This document shows positions 31,539 through 41,098 of a DNA stretch of 64,000 nt, in pieces. This DNA is from Streptomyces sp. NRRL S-337 (GTDB lineage Bacteria; Actinomycetota; Actinomycetes; Streptomycetales; Streptomycetaceae): contig NZ_JOIX01000034.1 of the NCBI RefSeq assembly GCF_000720175.1, positions 1-64,000 of the forward strand. The letters run 5' to 3'. Numbering within the stretch: position 1 is the first letter of the stretch; each line of letters begins with the position of its first letter. The notes under the pieces are model-generated. The model saw only the letters and a list, made by a program, of their open reading frames with translations. It was not told where the DNA came from and did not search any database. Made by a program: the position numbers and the translations under genes.

Positions 31539-32233
31539 CGCACCGCGCCCTCGGCGGCCGGTACGGCGCCCGCCTCGACCGCGGCGTGCGCCGGGGCCGG
31601 GACCGATCCGCCGGCGCGTACCGCGGGGCGCCGGTCGCGCGGCCGGACCAGCAGCACCAGCCCGCCCAGCAGGCCGCCCGCCGCGCCGCCGACCGCGGTG
31701 GCCAGCGGTGCGGACGGCGAGACCGGCTGGTCCGGGGCCGAGGCGCGGGCGAAGACCAGCAGGTGGGCGCCGGTGCGGGCGGCGGTGCGGTTGCCGGTGG
31801 CGGCCAGCGCGCGGGTCACCGCGTTGGCGAGGCCGGCGGAGGCGGCCGGGGTGCGCGCGGTGCCGGTGACCTCGATCATCGGGGCGTCCGGTGACGTCGC
31901 CGCCCGGATGCCGCCGCGCAGCGTGCCGAGCGGCAGTCCGGAGTTCCGGTGCGCGTCGGCCAGCACCGCGCCGCTGGTGGCGATCCGGCCGTACGCCTGG
32001 GCGAAGCCGAGCGCGGCGGCCGGGTCGGCGCCCTTGCCGGGCACCACGACGACATAGCCGGTCGCGGCGTAGCGCGGCGGTTCGACCGCCTGGTACACCG
32101 CCCCGCCGGCCGCGCCGAGCAGGACGGCGAGCGGCACCGGCCACCAGCGGGGCAGCAGGCCGACCCGGTCCCGCAGCCGGCCGGGCGCGGCCCGCGGCCG
32201 GCCGGTGGGGGCGTGGTTCACGGTTCCGTGCAC
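31535..32233 (-). CDS. Wzz-like chain-length or export co-polymerase protein
   Basis: The 232-residue protein has two membrane segments (WWPVPLAVLLGAAGGAVYQA near residue 35 and GGAAGGLLGGLVLLV near 190). They flank an extracytoplasmic domain, the layout of Wzz polysaccharide co-polymerases without the tyrosine-kinase half. It probably controls polymer length with the Wzy-like protein. GTG 32233 was chosen because it follows the upstream stop by 8 bases with a GGTAGGCGG site; GTG 32221 is the alternative. It overlaps the GNAT gene by four bases. Confidence 0.82.
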   Translation of the reverse strand: MHGTVNHAPTGRPRAAPGRLRDRVGLLPRWWPVPLAVLLGAAGGAVYQAVEPPRYAATGYVVVVPGKGADPAAALGFAQAYGRIATSGAVLADAHRNSGLPLGTLRGGIRAATSPDAPMIEVTGTARTPAASAGLANAVTRALAATGNRTAARTGAHLLVFARASAPDQPVSPSAPLATAVGGAAGGLLGGLVLLVRPRDRRPAVRAGGSVPAPAHAAVEAGAVPAAEGAVR

Positions 32234-32241
32234 GGCGCCGC

Positions 32242-33522
32242 CTACCGGTTGGTGAGCGTGGACGGGGCGGCCGCCGGGGACGGGTCCGGCAGCGAGACCA
32301 CCCCGGAGGGGTGGCCCGGTGCGGGCGCGGCGGCGCGCCACCGTGCCGCGGCGGTGGCCAGGGCCTCCTCGTAGACGGCCATCATGGCCTCGGCGCTGCG
32401 GGCGATGTCGTAGCGGCGCACCACCGGCGGGACCGGCAGCCGGCCCGGCCCCTGCCGCCTCAACTCCCGTAGGGAAGTGGCGAGTTCGTGTACGCCGGGG
32501 CTGAAGCGGCGGGCGCCGGGGGCCTGGTCCTCGGGCAGTTCGTCGACCGCCGGGCAGCTGCCGTACAGCACGTGCAGCCCGGACGCCAGCGCCTCCAGGA
32601 CGGCCAGGCCGAACGCCTCCTCGGGGGAGGGGGAGACGAAGACGTCGATGGCGGAGAGCAGCCCGGGGATGTCCGGCCGCGCGCCGGGCGGTGCGGCGTC
32701 CGTCCCGCCGGTGCGGGCCCAGGCGTCGGCCCGGCCCGAGGCCAGTGCGTCGAACGCCCCGTCCCGCGCGCCCAGGAGGTGGATCCGGTCGCCCGAACCG
32801 AACTGCTCGGCCATCCGCCGCAGCATGTCCCGCTCCGGCCCCTCGCCGGCCAGCAGCAGGTGCACTCCGGGCAGTTGGGTCACCGCGCGGACCAGGACGT
32901 CGAACCGTTTGCCGGGCACCAGCCGGCCCACCCCGCCGACCACGAATGCGTCCACCGGCAGCCCGAGGCGGGTGCGGACCAGCGCCCGGGCGGCCGGGTC
33001 GAAGGCGAAACGGTGCGCCTCGATGCCGTTGGGGACGACGTGGATGCGCTCCCCGGGCACGCCCCAGCGGCGCAGCCGGGCGGCGACGGTGTCCGAGACC
33101 GCGACGGTCGCCGAGCCCAGCCGCTCGGTGGCCCGGTACAGCGCGCGCACGCCCCGGGTGAGCCGGCGGCCCTCGATGACCGCGTCACCGAGGGAGTGCT
33201 CGGTGGCGACCACCGCCCGGACCCCGGCCAGCCGGGCGGCGATCCGGCCGTAGACGCAGGCCCGGTAGAGATGGGTGTGGACGAGGTCGTGGCCGCCGGC
33301 GCGGATCAGCCGGGCCAGCCGGGGCAGGGCGGTCAGGTCGCGGTTGCCGGTCATGCCGAGGTGGGTGACGGGGATGCCGTCGGCCTCGATGCCCGCGGCG
33401 ACCGGGCCGGGGTCGGTCAGGGTGACGACCTCGCACGTGGCGGGCAGCCGGCGCAGCATCAGCCGCAGCTGCTGCTCGGCGCCGCCCACGTCGAGGCCGG
33501 TGATGACGTGCAGGACTTTCAC
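32242..33522 (-). CDS. Family 4 glycosyltransferase (GT-B), second of the cluster
   Basis: The 426-residue enzyme adds a sugar to the lipid-linked repeat unit from a nucleotide-sugar donor. The start HVITGLDVGGAEQQL is typical of GT4, as is GGVGRLVPGKRFDVLV at the donor domain. The EX7E motif is SPSPEEAFGLAVLEALASG. An insert rich in Gly/Ala/Asp (about 278-298) separates parts of the donor domain. It overlaps the deacetylase gene by four bases upstream. The sugar is unknown. Confidence 0.92.
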   Translation of the reverse strand: MKVLHVITGLDVGGAEQQLRLMLRRLPATCEVVTLTDPGPVAAGIEADGIPVTHLGMTGNRDLTALPRLARLIRAGGHDLVHTHLYRACVYGRIAARLAGVRAVVATEHSLGDAVIEGRRLTRGVRALYRATERLGSATVAVSDTVAARLRRWGVPGERIHVVPNGIEAHRFAFDPAARALVRTRLGLPVDAFVVGGVGRLVPGKRFDVLVRAVTQLPGVHLLLAGEGPERDMLRRMAEQFGSGDRIHLLGARDGAFDALASGRADAWARTGGTDAAPPGARPDIPGLLSAIDVFVSPSPEEAFGLAVLEALASGLHVLYGSCPAVDELPEDQAPGARRFSPGVHELATSLRELRRQGPGRLPVPPVVRRYDIARSAEAMMAVYEEALATAAARWRAAAPAPGHPSGVVSLPDPSPAAAPSTLTNR

Positions 33523-34415
33523 CGGGGGCCTCCAGGGGTAGCGGTAGCGGCCGGGGATTGCGGGTTGTTGTTGCGGCCCGGCCCGGACGGTGTCGCGGGC
33601 CGGGGCAGGGGGGTCTCGTCGGGGGGCAGGGCGCGGCGGCGCAGCGGGTGCAGGGCCCGTTTGAGGGAGAGCCGCCAGGGGGTGTCGGCGGCGCCGATGT
33701 GCACCCGCGGCAGGGCGTGCCGGCCGGTGAGCGGGCCGGGGTCGAGGGCGCAGGCGTAGCCGTAGCCGGCCGCGCGCACCGCCGCGACGGCCCGGGCGTC
33801 GACCGCGCCGTACGGATAGCAGAAGCCGTCCGGGGCCCGGCCGGTGAGCTCGGCGAGCCGGGCCCGGCCGACCGCCGTCTCCCGCTCCCGGGTGACCGGG
33901 TCGGCGGTGGTGAGGTCCTGGTGCAGCAGCCCGTGCGAGCCGACCTCCATGCCGGCGGCGGCGACCGCGCGGATGCCGTCCTCGGTCAGCAGCGGTTTGC
34001 GCGGGCCCCTGGGGTCCCAGGAGTTGAGCCCGCCGGCCCGGCCGGGCAGCACGAACACCGTGGCGGTGCAGTCGTGGCGGCGCAGCAACGGAAGCGCGCC
34101 GGTGAGAAAATCGGCGTAGCCGTCGTCGAACGTCAGCCCGACCAGTCCGGTGGCGCGCCCGGCGGCCCGGGCGCGCAGCAGCTCGCCGACCGCCACCCCG
34201 CGCAGCCCGCGGTCGCGCAGCCAGCGCAGCTGACGGTCCAGCAGGCCGGGGGAGACGGTGATCCGGTACGGATCGTCCGCGCGCCCGGCGGTGTCGGTCA
34301 CCGAGTGGTACATCAGGATCCAGGGCGGGCCGCCGCGGCCGGGGCGGCGGCGGACGGCGGTGCGGCCGGGGGCCGGCGGGGCGGGGGCGCGCTGCGGCGG
34401 CGGTTCAACGGGCAT
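33519..34415 (-). CDS. NodB-type polysaccharide deacetylase
   Basis: The 298-residue protein carries the metal-dependent NodB motifs: LTFDDGYADF (motif 1, catalytic and metal Asp), SHGLLHQDL (motif 2, metal His) and FCYPYGAVD (motif 3). It removes acetyl groups from GlcNAc-type polymers. It has no clear signal peptide, so either it acts on lipid-linked intermediates inside or export is atypical. The ATG at 34415 lies within the end of the flippase gene (11-base overlap) behind AAGGAAAG. Its presence suggests the polymer contains N-acetylated hexosamine. Confidence 0.92.
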   Translation of the reverse strand: MPVEPPPQRAPAPPAPGRTAVRRRPGRGGPPWILMYHSVTDTAGRADDPYRITVSPGLLDRQLRWLRDRGLRGVAVGELLRARAAGRATGLVGLTFDDGYADFLTGALPLLRRHDCTATVFVLPGRAGGLNSWDPRGPRKPLLTEDGIRAVAAAGMEVGSHGLLHQDLTTADPVTRERETAVGRARLAELTGRAPDGFCYPYGAVDARAVAAVRAAGYGYACALDPGPLTGRHALPRVHIGAADTPWRLSLKRALHPLRRRALPPDETPLPRPATPSGPGRNNNPQSPAATATPGGPR

Positions 34416-36039
34416 CGGCGAGCTTTCCTTTGACGACGACGAGCAGGTGCCGGACCTCGGGGGCCCGAACGGCGAGGGCGGTGCCGGCGAACACGGCCGG
34501 CACCAGCAGGGCACCGGCCGCCGCGCCGAGCAGCGGGTCGGCGGGCAGCGCGGCGAGCGGGCCGCCCACCGCGACCGCCGCGGCGGCGGCGACGGCCAGC
34601 CGGCCCAGCCCGGCGGCGATCCGGCGCACCCGGACGGCGACGAACCGGGTGCCGAGTTTGTGCAGCAGGAGCACGGCGGTGGTGGTGATGCCCGCGGCAT
34701 TGGCGGCGGCGAGGCCGGGCGCCCCCCACCAGCGGACCGCGGCCGGCCCGGCCCCGGCGGTGACCAGCAGCCCGGCGGCCATCGCGCCGGCCGGGTACCA
34801 GGTGGGCCGTCCGGCCGCGCAGAACGGCCGGATCAGCGCCCCGGCCAGGCTGTGGCCGAGCAGCCCGAGCGCGTACACCCGCATCACGGCCGCGGTGGCG
34901 GCGGTGTCGGCGGCGGTGAACGCGCCGCGTTCGAAGAGGACGCCGGTGATCTGCGGGGCGCAGGCGGCCACGTACGCGGCGCCCAGCAGCACCACCAGCC
35001 CCGCCAGCGTCAGGTCCCGGGCGATCCGGCGGCCGGCCCGCGCGGCCTCCCCGTCGGCGACCGCCCGGGCCACCACCGGGAAGGTGACGGTGCAGATCAT
35101 CAGGGACAGCACCATCGGCAACTGGGCGACCTTCTGCGCGTAGTTGAGGTGCGAGATGGCCCCGGCCGGGAGACCGGAGGCGAGGAACCGCTCGACGAGG
35201 ACCTGCGCCTGCCGGCCGAAGGTGAAGCAGACGACGGGCGCCAGCAGCCCGGCCACCGGTAGCCCGGCCACCGGCAGCGGAGCCGTCCCGCCCGCGACCG
35301 CCCGGCGGAGTCGCAGCGGCGGCAACACCCGTACGAAAGATGGGAGTTGGACCGCCACCATCAGGGCGCCGCCGAGCGCGACCCCGGCCGCGGCGGCCCG
35401 CACCCCCCAATCGGCGTGCAGCGCCAGCATCGTGCCGATGATCGTGAGGTTGTACGCCACGTAGATCGCGGCGGGCGCGGCGAAGCTGCGGTGGGCGCGC
35501 AGCGCCGCGCTGAGGTAGCCGGTGACGCCGAAGGTGAGGACGGTCAGCGCGGTCAGCCGGGTGCAGTCGACCGCCGCGGCCGGGTCGGCGAGCCCCGGCG
35601 CCAGCAGCCGGACGAACAGCGGTGCGCCGGCCGCGAGCAGCGCGGAGCCGCCGGCCAGCGCGGCGGACAGCCGGGGGAGGGTGGCGCCGAGCAGGGCCCG
35701 TACCGGGTCGGCGGCGTCGTCCGGCGCACCGGGGGCCGCGGCCCGCGCCGCCAGCGCCCGGCTGAACGCGGGCACCAGCAGCAGCGCCATGGCGCCCTCG
35801 ATCAGCAGCGTGGCCGCCATCTCGGGCACCGTCCAGGCGACCAGGAACGCGTCGGTGGCGCTGCCCGCGCCGAACAGCCGGGCCAGCGTCCGGTCGCGCA
35901 GCAGACCGCACAGCGCACCGGCGGCGGTCAGCCCGGCAGTGAGCGCGGCGGCCCTCGCCAGGGAGCGGCCGAGCGGCGCGGGCGCACCGGGCACGGCCGG
36001 CGCGCCGCCCTGGCGTACGGCGGCGGGGGCCCCGGTCAC
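34405..36039 (-). CDS. MurJ/MviN-type lipid-linked oligosaccharide flippase
   Basis: The 544-residue integral membrane protein has about 13-14 helices and MurJ-like sequence at the start (GSATDAFLVAWTVPEMAATL, then EGAMALLLVPAFS). In this operon it is probably the Wzx-equivalent that flips undecaprenyl-linked repeat units. It is probably not the essential peptidoglycan MurJ, which normally lies near the chromosome origin with other genes. It starts at GTG 36039, overlapping the previous stop by four bases. Confidence 0.88.
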   Translation of the reverse strand: MTGAPAAVRQGGAPAVPGAPAPLGRSLARAAALTAGLTAAGALCGLLRDRTLARLFGAGSATDAFLVAWTVPEMAATLLIEGAMALLLVPAFSRALAARAAAPGAPDDAADPVRALLGATLPRLSAALAGGSALLAAGAPLFVRLLAPGLADPAAAVDCTRLTALTVLTFGVTGYLSAALRAHRSFAAPAAIYVAYNLTIIGTMLALHADWGVRAAAAGVALGGALMVAVQLPSFVRVLPPLRLRRAVAGGTAPLPVAGLPVAGLLAPVVCFTFGRQAQVLVERFLASGLPAGAISHLNYAQKVAQLPMVLSLMICTVTFPVVARAVADGEAARAGRRIARDLTLAGLVVLLGAAYVAACAPQITGVLFERGAFTAADTAATAAVMRVYALGLLGHSLAGALIRPFCAAGRPTWYPAGAMAAGLLVTAGAGPAAVRWWGAPGLAAANAAGITTTAVLLLHKLGTRFVAVRVRRIAAGLGRLAVAAAAAVAVGGPLAALPADPLLGAAAGALLVPAVFAGTALAVRAPEVRHLLVVVKGKLADAR

Positions 36040-37415
36040 CGCGCCGCCGTCCCGCCGCCCGGCACCGGCCACCGGCCGGGCGCCAGCGCCCACCAGCCGA
36101 CCAGCCCCAGCGCCACCGCGGTCAGCACCGTCGACGGGCCGCCGATGTCGGCGGAGAGGAAGTCGACGGCCTGCCAGACCAGCAGTCCGGTCGCGGCCGC
36201 GCCGCAGTCCGTGGCGCGGCGGGCGCGCCGGGCCGCGCGCAGCCGCCGCACCCCGCACACCAGCAGCACCGCCCAGCCGCCCACCAGCGCGGTCGCGCCG
36301 ACCAACCCCTGCTCGGCGAGCGCCAGCAGATAGATGCTGTGCGGGGAGAGCAGCGGCTCGCGCCGGAAGGCGACCCCGGCGCCCGCGGTGTCGCCGCCGG
36401 ACGACAGGCCCAGCGAGGCGTGGCCGTCCCGTTCGGCGGGGAACTGCTTGAGCCCGGCGCCGGTCAGCGGGTGGTCGCGCCAGATGCCGGCCGCGGCGGC
36501 CCAGAGCGCGTAGCGGTCGGTGACCGAGCGGTCCGGGGCGTCGGAGACCGCGCCGATGCTGGCGACCCGTTCGCCGAGCAGATCGGAGCCGGCTCCGGCC
36601 CCGCCCACCAGCACCACCGCCGCGGCGGTCAGCACGGCCAGCGCCGGTACGGCGACCCGGGCGCCGGCCGTCAGCAGGACGGCCGCGCCGGCCGCCGCCG
36701 TGGCGATCCAGGCGCCCCGGCTGAATGACACCGCGAGCGGCACGGTCAGCACCGCCGCGCAGACCAGGGCCGCCGGCCGCTGCCAGCGCGGGGCCCGCGG
36801 GCCGGGCGCCAGGCCCAGGGCGAGCGCCGCCGTCAGGCCGTGGCCGACGGCCGTGGCCATCCCCATGACGTCCAGCGGCCCGAAGGTGCCGACCGCCCGC
36901 ACCTCGCGCCCCATATAAGAGGCACCGGTCGCGGTCAGGTACTGGTGCACGCCGATCGCGCCCTGCACCAGGGCGAGCAGCACCAGCGCACCGGCCAGCA
37001 CCCGGAAGTCCCGGGCGTCCCGCAGCGTCAGCAGCAGCGCCGCCGGTACGAGGACGAAGACCTGCAGATGGCGGACGAGACCGGGCAGGCTCGCGGCCGG
37101 GTCGGCGGAGGTGACGGTGGCCAGCGCGAGCGCGGCGACCGGCGCGCCCAGGACCAGCGCGGCGGTCCGGCCGAGCGGCCGCGGGCGGTGCCGCAGCAGC
37201 CGCAGCCCGCACCCGGCCACCAGGACCGCGGAGGCGGCGTCGGCCGGGGTGACCGTGCCGAGGGGGGTGACCCGGGCGGCATCGGCGGGCGCGCAGAGCA
37301 GCAGGACCGTCGCCAGCGCGGGGAGCAGCGGCGCGCCGTGCCGGGCCGCCGTCCGGGCCCGGTCCGCGGCGCACCACGGCCCGGCCGGGACGGACGCCGC
37401 CGCGCCCGCGCTCAT
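36036..37415 (-). CDS. O-antigen ligase / Wzy-like polymerase
   Basis: The 459-residue membrane protein has about 11-12 helices and the Wzy_C family signature in a large outer loop (DHPLTGAGLKQFP, then LLSPHSIYLLALAEQGLVGA). Proteins of this type polymerise or ligate lipid-linked repeat units outside the membrane. It lies between the priming transferase and flippase genes with 4-base overlaps on both sides. Together they make a complete Wzx/Wzy set. Confidence 0.88.
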   Translation of the reverse strand: MSAGAAASVPAGPWCAADRARTAARHGAPLLPALATVLLLCAPADAARVTPLGTVTPADAASAVLVAGCGLRLLRHRPRPLGRTAALVLGAPVAALALATVTSADPAASLPGLVRHLQVFVLVPAALLLTLRDARDFRVLAGALVLLALVQGAIGVHQYLTATGASYMGREVRAVGTFGPLDVMGMATAVGHGLTAALALGLAPGPRAPRWQRPAALVCAAVLTVPLAVSFSRGAWIATAAAGAAVLLTAGARVAVPALAVLTAAAVVLVGGAGAGSDLLGERVASIGAVSDAPDRSVTDRYALWAAAAGIWRDHPLTGAGLKQFPAERDGHASLGLSSGGDTAGAGVAFRREPLLSPHSIYLLALAEQGLVGATALVGGWAVLLVCGVRRLRAARRARRATDCGAAATGLLVWQAVDFLSADIGGPSTVLTAVALGLVGWWALAPGRWPVPGGGTAAR

Positions 37416-38908
37416 CCGCGCTCCCGCCGCAGCAGCGAGCCGGCGGTGCGCAGCAGGATCCGCAGGTCCTGCCCCAGCGACCAGCTGTCGATGTAGAGGT
37501 TGTCGAAGCGGGCCCGGTCCTCGATGGAGGTGTCGCCGCGCAGCCCGTGCACCTGCGCGAGCCCGGTCAGCCCGGCCGGCATCCGGTGCCGGGCCGCGTA
37601 CTCGGGGTACTGCCGGCTGAACCGCTCCACGAAGAAGGGGCGTTCCGGGCGCGGCCCGACCAGGCTCATGTCGCCGCGCAGCACGTTCCACAGCTGGGGC
37701 AGCTCGTCCAGGGCGGTGCGCCGCAGCAGCCGGCCGACCCGGCTCGTCCGGCCGTCGTCCGGCACCGTCCAGCTGGTGGAGGGGTCGTGGTCGTCGTCCG
37801 GGCGCAGGGTGCGGAACTTCAGCAGGGTGAAGGGGCGGCCGCCGCGGCCGATCCGTTCCTGCCGGAAGAGCACGCCGGGCCCGTCGGCGAGCCGTACCGC
37901 CAGCGCGCAGCCCAGCAGCAGCGGGGCCGCGGCCAGCAGCGCCGGTCCGGCGAGGGCCAGGTCCAGGGCCCGCTTCCGCCGGCCGCCGGGCCGCGGCGGG
38001 GTGGTGTCCAGTGGGCGGCAGGCGAATCCCCACAGGTGGTCGGTGCCCGGTTCCGGCGGCCGGCCCTCCCGGCCCGCCGCGGCGCCGGCCAGCCAGATCG
38101 CCGAGCCCTGGTCGACGAAGCGGCGCAGCAGCGCGGCGGTGTGCGGATCGCCGTACGGCGGCACGGTGAACACCGCGTCCCGGACGGTGTTGGCGATGAC
38201 GGACCGGGTGATGTCCTGGAAGGACGTCAGGCGGGGCAGCGCACGGGCCGCGCCGCCCGTGGGCACTTCGGCCGGGCCGGGCACCACCGGGGCCGGCGGG
38301 ACCAGCCCGACCGGGCGCATGCCGTACTCGGGGTGGGCCAGCAGCGCGGCGGCCAGCTGCCGGGCGGCCGGATCGGGGCCGACGACCAGCGTGGCGCGCG
38401 GCCGGCGACGGGCCAGGTTGCGGCGCGCCCGGTGGACCATCGAACGGCCGCCGCACACCAGCAGGGAGTGCGCGGCCACCGTGCCCCCGAGCGTGGCCAG
38501 CGGCAGCGCCTGCCCGGGCGTGACGGCGGCGAGCAGCCCGGCCGCCGTGCACCAGCACACCAGGGCCCGGCCCAGCAGCGCGGGCAGGTCCTGCAGGACG
38601 CTCGGGGCCGGGCCGGGGCGGTAGAGACCGGCCTGGACGTGGAGCAGCAGCAGCGCCGGTACGAGGGCGCCGAGCGCGGCCGGCCGGATGCCGGGGCCCA
38701 GGGCGAGCGGTGCCGCGCCGACGACGGCGAGCGCGTCGACGGCCACCAGGCAGGCCACCCTCCGCCGCCGGCCGCGGCCGGCCCGGGGCGGGGGCAGCGG
38801 CTGCCACTGGGGGCCGCGCGGCGGGCGGACCATGGGTGCCGCCGGGCGGGCCGCCGCGGGCGGCCGGACCCGGGTGGAGGGGTGCGTGTCCGCGCTCTCG
38901 GTCGTCAT
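37412..38908 (-). CDS. Polyprenyl-phosphate sugar-1-phosphate transferase (priming enzyme)
   Basis: The 498-residue membrane protein begins repeat-unit synthesis by transferring sugar-1-phosphate to undecaprenyl phosphate. Residues 50-150 hold four membrane helices and the middle is a CoA-binding-like domain. The C-terminal bacterial sugar transferase domain has KRALDLALAGPALL, FRQERIGRGGRPFTLLKFRT and DELPQLWNVLRGDMSLVGPRPE. The N-terminal 45 residues are Pro/Arg-rich and disordered. It overlaps the first glycosyltransferase gene by four bases. Confidence 0.93.
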   Translation of the reverse strand: MTTESADTHPSTRVRPPAAARPAAPMVRPPRGPQWQPLPPPRAGRGRRRRVACLVAVDALAVVGAAPLALGPGIRPAALGALVPALLLLHVQAGLYRPGPAPSVLQDLPALLGRALVCWCTAAGLLAAVTPGQALPLATLGGTVAAHSLLVCGGRSMVHRARRNLARRRPRATLVVGPDPAARQLAAALLAHPEYGMRPVGLVPPAPVVPGPAEVPTGGAARALPRLTSFQDITRSVIANTVRDAVFTVPPYGDPHTAALLRRFVDQGSAIWLAGAAAGREGRPPEPGTDHLWGFACRPLDTTPPRPGGRRKRALDLALAGPALLAAAPLLLGCALAVRLADGPGVLFRQERIGRGGRPFTLLKFRTLRPDDDHDPSTSWTVPDDGRTSRVGRLLRRTALDELPQLWNVLRGDMSLVGPRPERPFFVERFSRQYPEYAARHRMPAGLTGLAQVHGLRGDTSIEDRARFDNLYIDSWSLGQDLRILLRTAGSLLRRERG

Positions 38909-40092
38909 CGTCCGCTCCGCTCCCCGCGCTCCGGGCCGGCTGCCCCGAGCAGTTCGCGGTACAGCGCCACGACCGCGGCCGCGGTGCGCCGTACGTCACC
39001 GGTCGCCCGGGTGTGCGCCAGCGCCCGGCGGCCCAGCTCGGTGCGCAGCTGAGGCCGGGTCAGCAGCCCGCGGAGCGCCTGCGCGAGCGCCGCGGGGTCG
39101 CCGGGCGGCACCAGGCAGTGCGGCGCGGCGCCCGGCGGCAGGGCCTCGCGGGCGCCGCCGACGTCGGTGACCACGACGGGCCGGCCGCAGGCCATCGCCT
39201 CCAGCGGGGTCAGCGCCATGGCCTCCCAGCGCGACGGCAGAACGGCCAGGTCGGCCACCCGGTACCAGGGGACGGCGTCCGGCGCGGCGCCCGCGAACCG
39301 CACGCCGGGCGGTGCCCCGGTCCGCAGCCGTGCGTGGTCGGGGCCGTCACCGACCAGCACCAGCACGGCGTCCGGGACCGCGGTCCGCACCGCCGGCCAG
39401 GCCCGCAGCAGCGTCCGCTGGTCCTTCTGCGGGCACAGCCGCCCCACGCACACCACCAGCGGGGCCTTCGGCGCGAGTCCGGCGAGGGCGGGCAGCGAGC
39501 GGCGCAGCGCGTGGCGGGCCGCGGCGTCGTCGTACGCGGGGGAGCAGCGGTGCAGGTCCACGCCGTTGCGGACCACCGTCCACCGGCCGGGCACGCCGGC
39601 CGCCGCGCCCCGCTGCCGCTCCGCCTCGCTCACGCACAGCACCCGGTGCGTCCAGCGGGCCGCGTACCGCTCCCAGCCGACCGCCAGCCGCCCCGCCGTC
39701 CCGCCGACCGCCTCGAAGGACCAGGCGTGCGGCTGGTGGACCGTGGGGATCCGGCCCCGGACGGCCAGCCGGGCGGCCAGCCCGGCCTTGGCGCTGTGCG
39801 CGTGCACGAGGTCCGGGCCCAGCCGCCGGATCAGCCGGGCCAGCCGACCGGTCTCGCCGGGCAGCGCCGGGCCCGGGGCGCGGCGGGCCGGCCAGGGGGC
39901 CGTCTCGGCGCCCACCGCCGCGGCGTCGTGGAGCAGCGTGCCGCCGGGCGGTGCGGCCACCACGGTCCGCAGGCCCGCGGCGACCTGGGCGCGCACCAGG
40001 TCGGCGACGACCCGGGCCACCCCGCCGTCGACGGGCTGGGAAACGTGGAGCACCGTGGGCCGCTCACCCGACCTCAGCTCTTGCGCCGCCAC
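38905..40092 (-). CDS. Family 4 glycosyltransferase (GT-B), first gene of the coupled operon
   Basis: The 395-residue cytoplasmic enzyme has the GT4 start VLHVSQPVDGGVARVVADLV, donor-side VVCVGRLCPQKDQRTLL, and an EX7E motif in PSRWEAMALTPLEAMACG. It likely adds the second sugar to the primed lipid. It opens a run of eight genes, seven of whose junctions overlap or nearly touch. It follows the secreted-protein gene at 40170 by 77 bases, with a small GAATTC-centred inverted repeat near 40130-40155 between them. Confidence 0.92.
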   Translation of the reverse strand: MAAQELRSGERPTVLHVSQPVDGGVARVVADLVRAQVAAGLRTVVAAPPGGTLLHDAAAVGAETAPWPARRAPGPALPGETGRLARLIRRLGPDLVHAHSAKAGLAARLAVRGRIPTVHQPHAWSFEAVGGTAGRLAVGWERYAARWTHRVLCVSEAERQRGAAAGVPGRWTVVRNGVDLHRCSPAYDDAAARHALRRSLPALAGLAPKAPLVVCVGRLCPQKDQRTLLRAWPAVRTAVPDAVLVLVGDGPDHARLRTGAPPGVRFAGAAPDAVPWYRVADLAVLPSRWEAMALTPLEAMACGRPVVVTDVGGAREALPPGAAPHCLVPPGDPAALAQALRGLLTRPQLRTELGRRALAHTRATGDVRRTAAAVVALYRELLGAAGPERGERSGR

Positions 40093-40169
40093 GCACCGCT
40101 CCCCTGATCACCGGGCCGACAGAACTCTTTTCCGGCGGAATTCGCCGTGGAATTCCCGCAGCGCGCCGC

Positions 40170-40853
40170 TCAGCGCCGGGTATCGGTCTGCACGAAGAGC
40201 GCGCCGAGCAGATATCCCGGCCGGTGCGCGGAGAAGCGGAAAGCGAGCCGGCTGCCGCCGGACCGCAGGGCGGGCCGGAGGTCGAATACATCGGAATCCG
40301 GACCGAGCGTGTTGCGGCAGGCCGGCTGCCGCGCCGACTCCCGGCCGAATTCGGTGACGGTCGAGTTCATCACGTCGTTCGCCGGATCGGCGGCATTGTG
40401 CACCGCGTACGGCCGGTGCCGGCCGGCCTGCACCGACTTGGCCGGCTTCCGCTCGCCGGCCCGCAGGTTGCCGCCCCGGTACAGCCGGGCGTGGCTGATC
40501 CGGGAGCCGGCCGGGATCCGCAGCCGGGCGCGGCCGGAGTTGTAGGTGTTCCGGTCGGAGTCGACGTCGACGTACGCCATCCGGTACCGGACGTTGGCCC
40601 CGGCGCCGCCCTTTTGGGCCGTCGCGCACCCCCCGGCCGCGCCGCGGGTACCCGCCGCGCAGGTGATCGAGGAGTTGGCCGCCCGGGCGATCCCGCCGTG
40701 CCGGGTCACGTGGAAGCGCTCGGCGGATCGAAGGCGTGCGGATTCCCGGGGGAAGGCCGGCGCGGCCGCCGCCGAAGACAGGGCGGCCGGCAATGCCAAT
40801 GCCGCCGGCGCGCACACGACGCCGCGCCCGGTGCGGTCCATGGACTTCCGCAT
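40170..40853 (-). CDS. Secreted protein of the polysaccharide cluster (DUF3344-like fragment)
   Basis: The 227-residue protein has a signal peptide (to about residue 31) and a beta-rich body. Its block YVDVDSDRNTYNSGRARLRI with PAGSRISHARLYRGG resembles, from memory, the N-terminal part of large Streptomyces secreted proteins with YVDVD...FNSS...LWAGLYWGG motifs (DUF3344 and relatives). Those are usually longer, so this may be a truncated or minimal version. GAGAGGAAGAC precedes the ATG. It is first on the strand leading into the exopolysaccharide operon and diverges from the chaplin, suggesting a cell-surface role. Function unknown. Confidence 0.75.
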   Translation of the reverse strand: MRKSMDRTGRGVVCAPAALALPAALSSAAAAPAFPRESARLRSAERFHVTRHGGIARAANSSITCAAGTRGAAGGCATAQKGGAGANVRYRMAYVDVDSDRNTYNSGRARLRIPAGSRISHARLYRGGNLRAGERKPAKSVQAGRHRPYAVHNAADPANDVMNSTVTEFGRESARQPACRNTLGPDSDVFDLRPALRSGGSRLAFRFSAHRPGYLLGALFVQTDTRR

Positions 40854-41098
40854 GTCTTCCTCTCCGACGTCTATCAGTCAAACAGGAGAGCACTCTGACA
40901 GAAATCATGTTGGAAACCACGGCAGGCACGCCCGGTGCTGAGCCGGTGATCCCGAACGGCGGAATGCCGCACTGAAATGGCGGAACGATCTTTATGCCAA
41001 TAGGGTTAACCAACCCCTGTAGGGGTGGACGCCCGCATCTCTGACGTATTTCGTTCGTTGTGACCGGTGCCCCATTCGCGAACTGAAAGGAGAATGGG

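Noticed and set aside
28638..32057. 1139-codon plus-strand frame spanning the glycanase and exopolysaccharide genes
   Set aside because: Low-complexity composition and overlap with several well-supported genes; such long shadow frames are expected at this GC content.
34405..36039. Essential peptidoglycan MurJ
   Set aside because: The gene is embedded and translationally coupled in an exopolysaccharide operon, so a Wzx-type role is more likely, although the family is the same.
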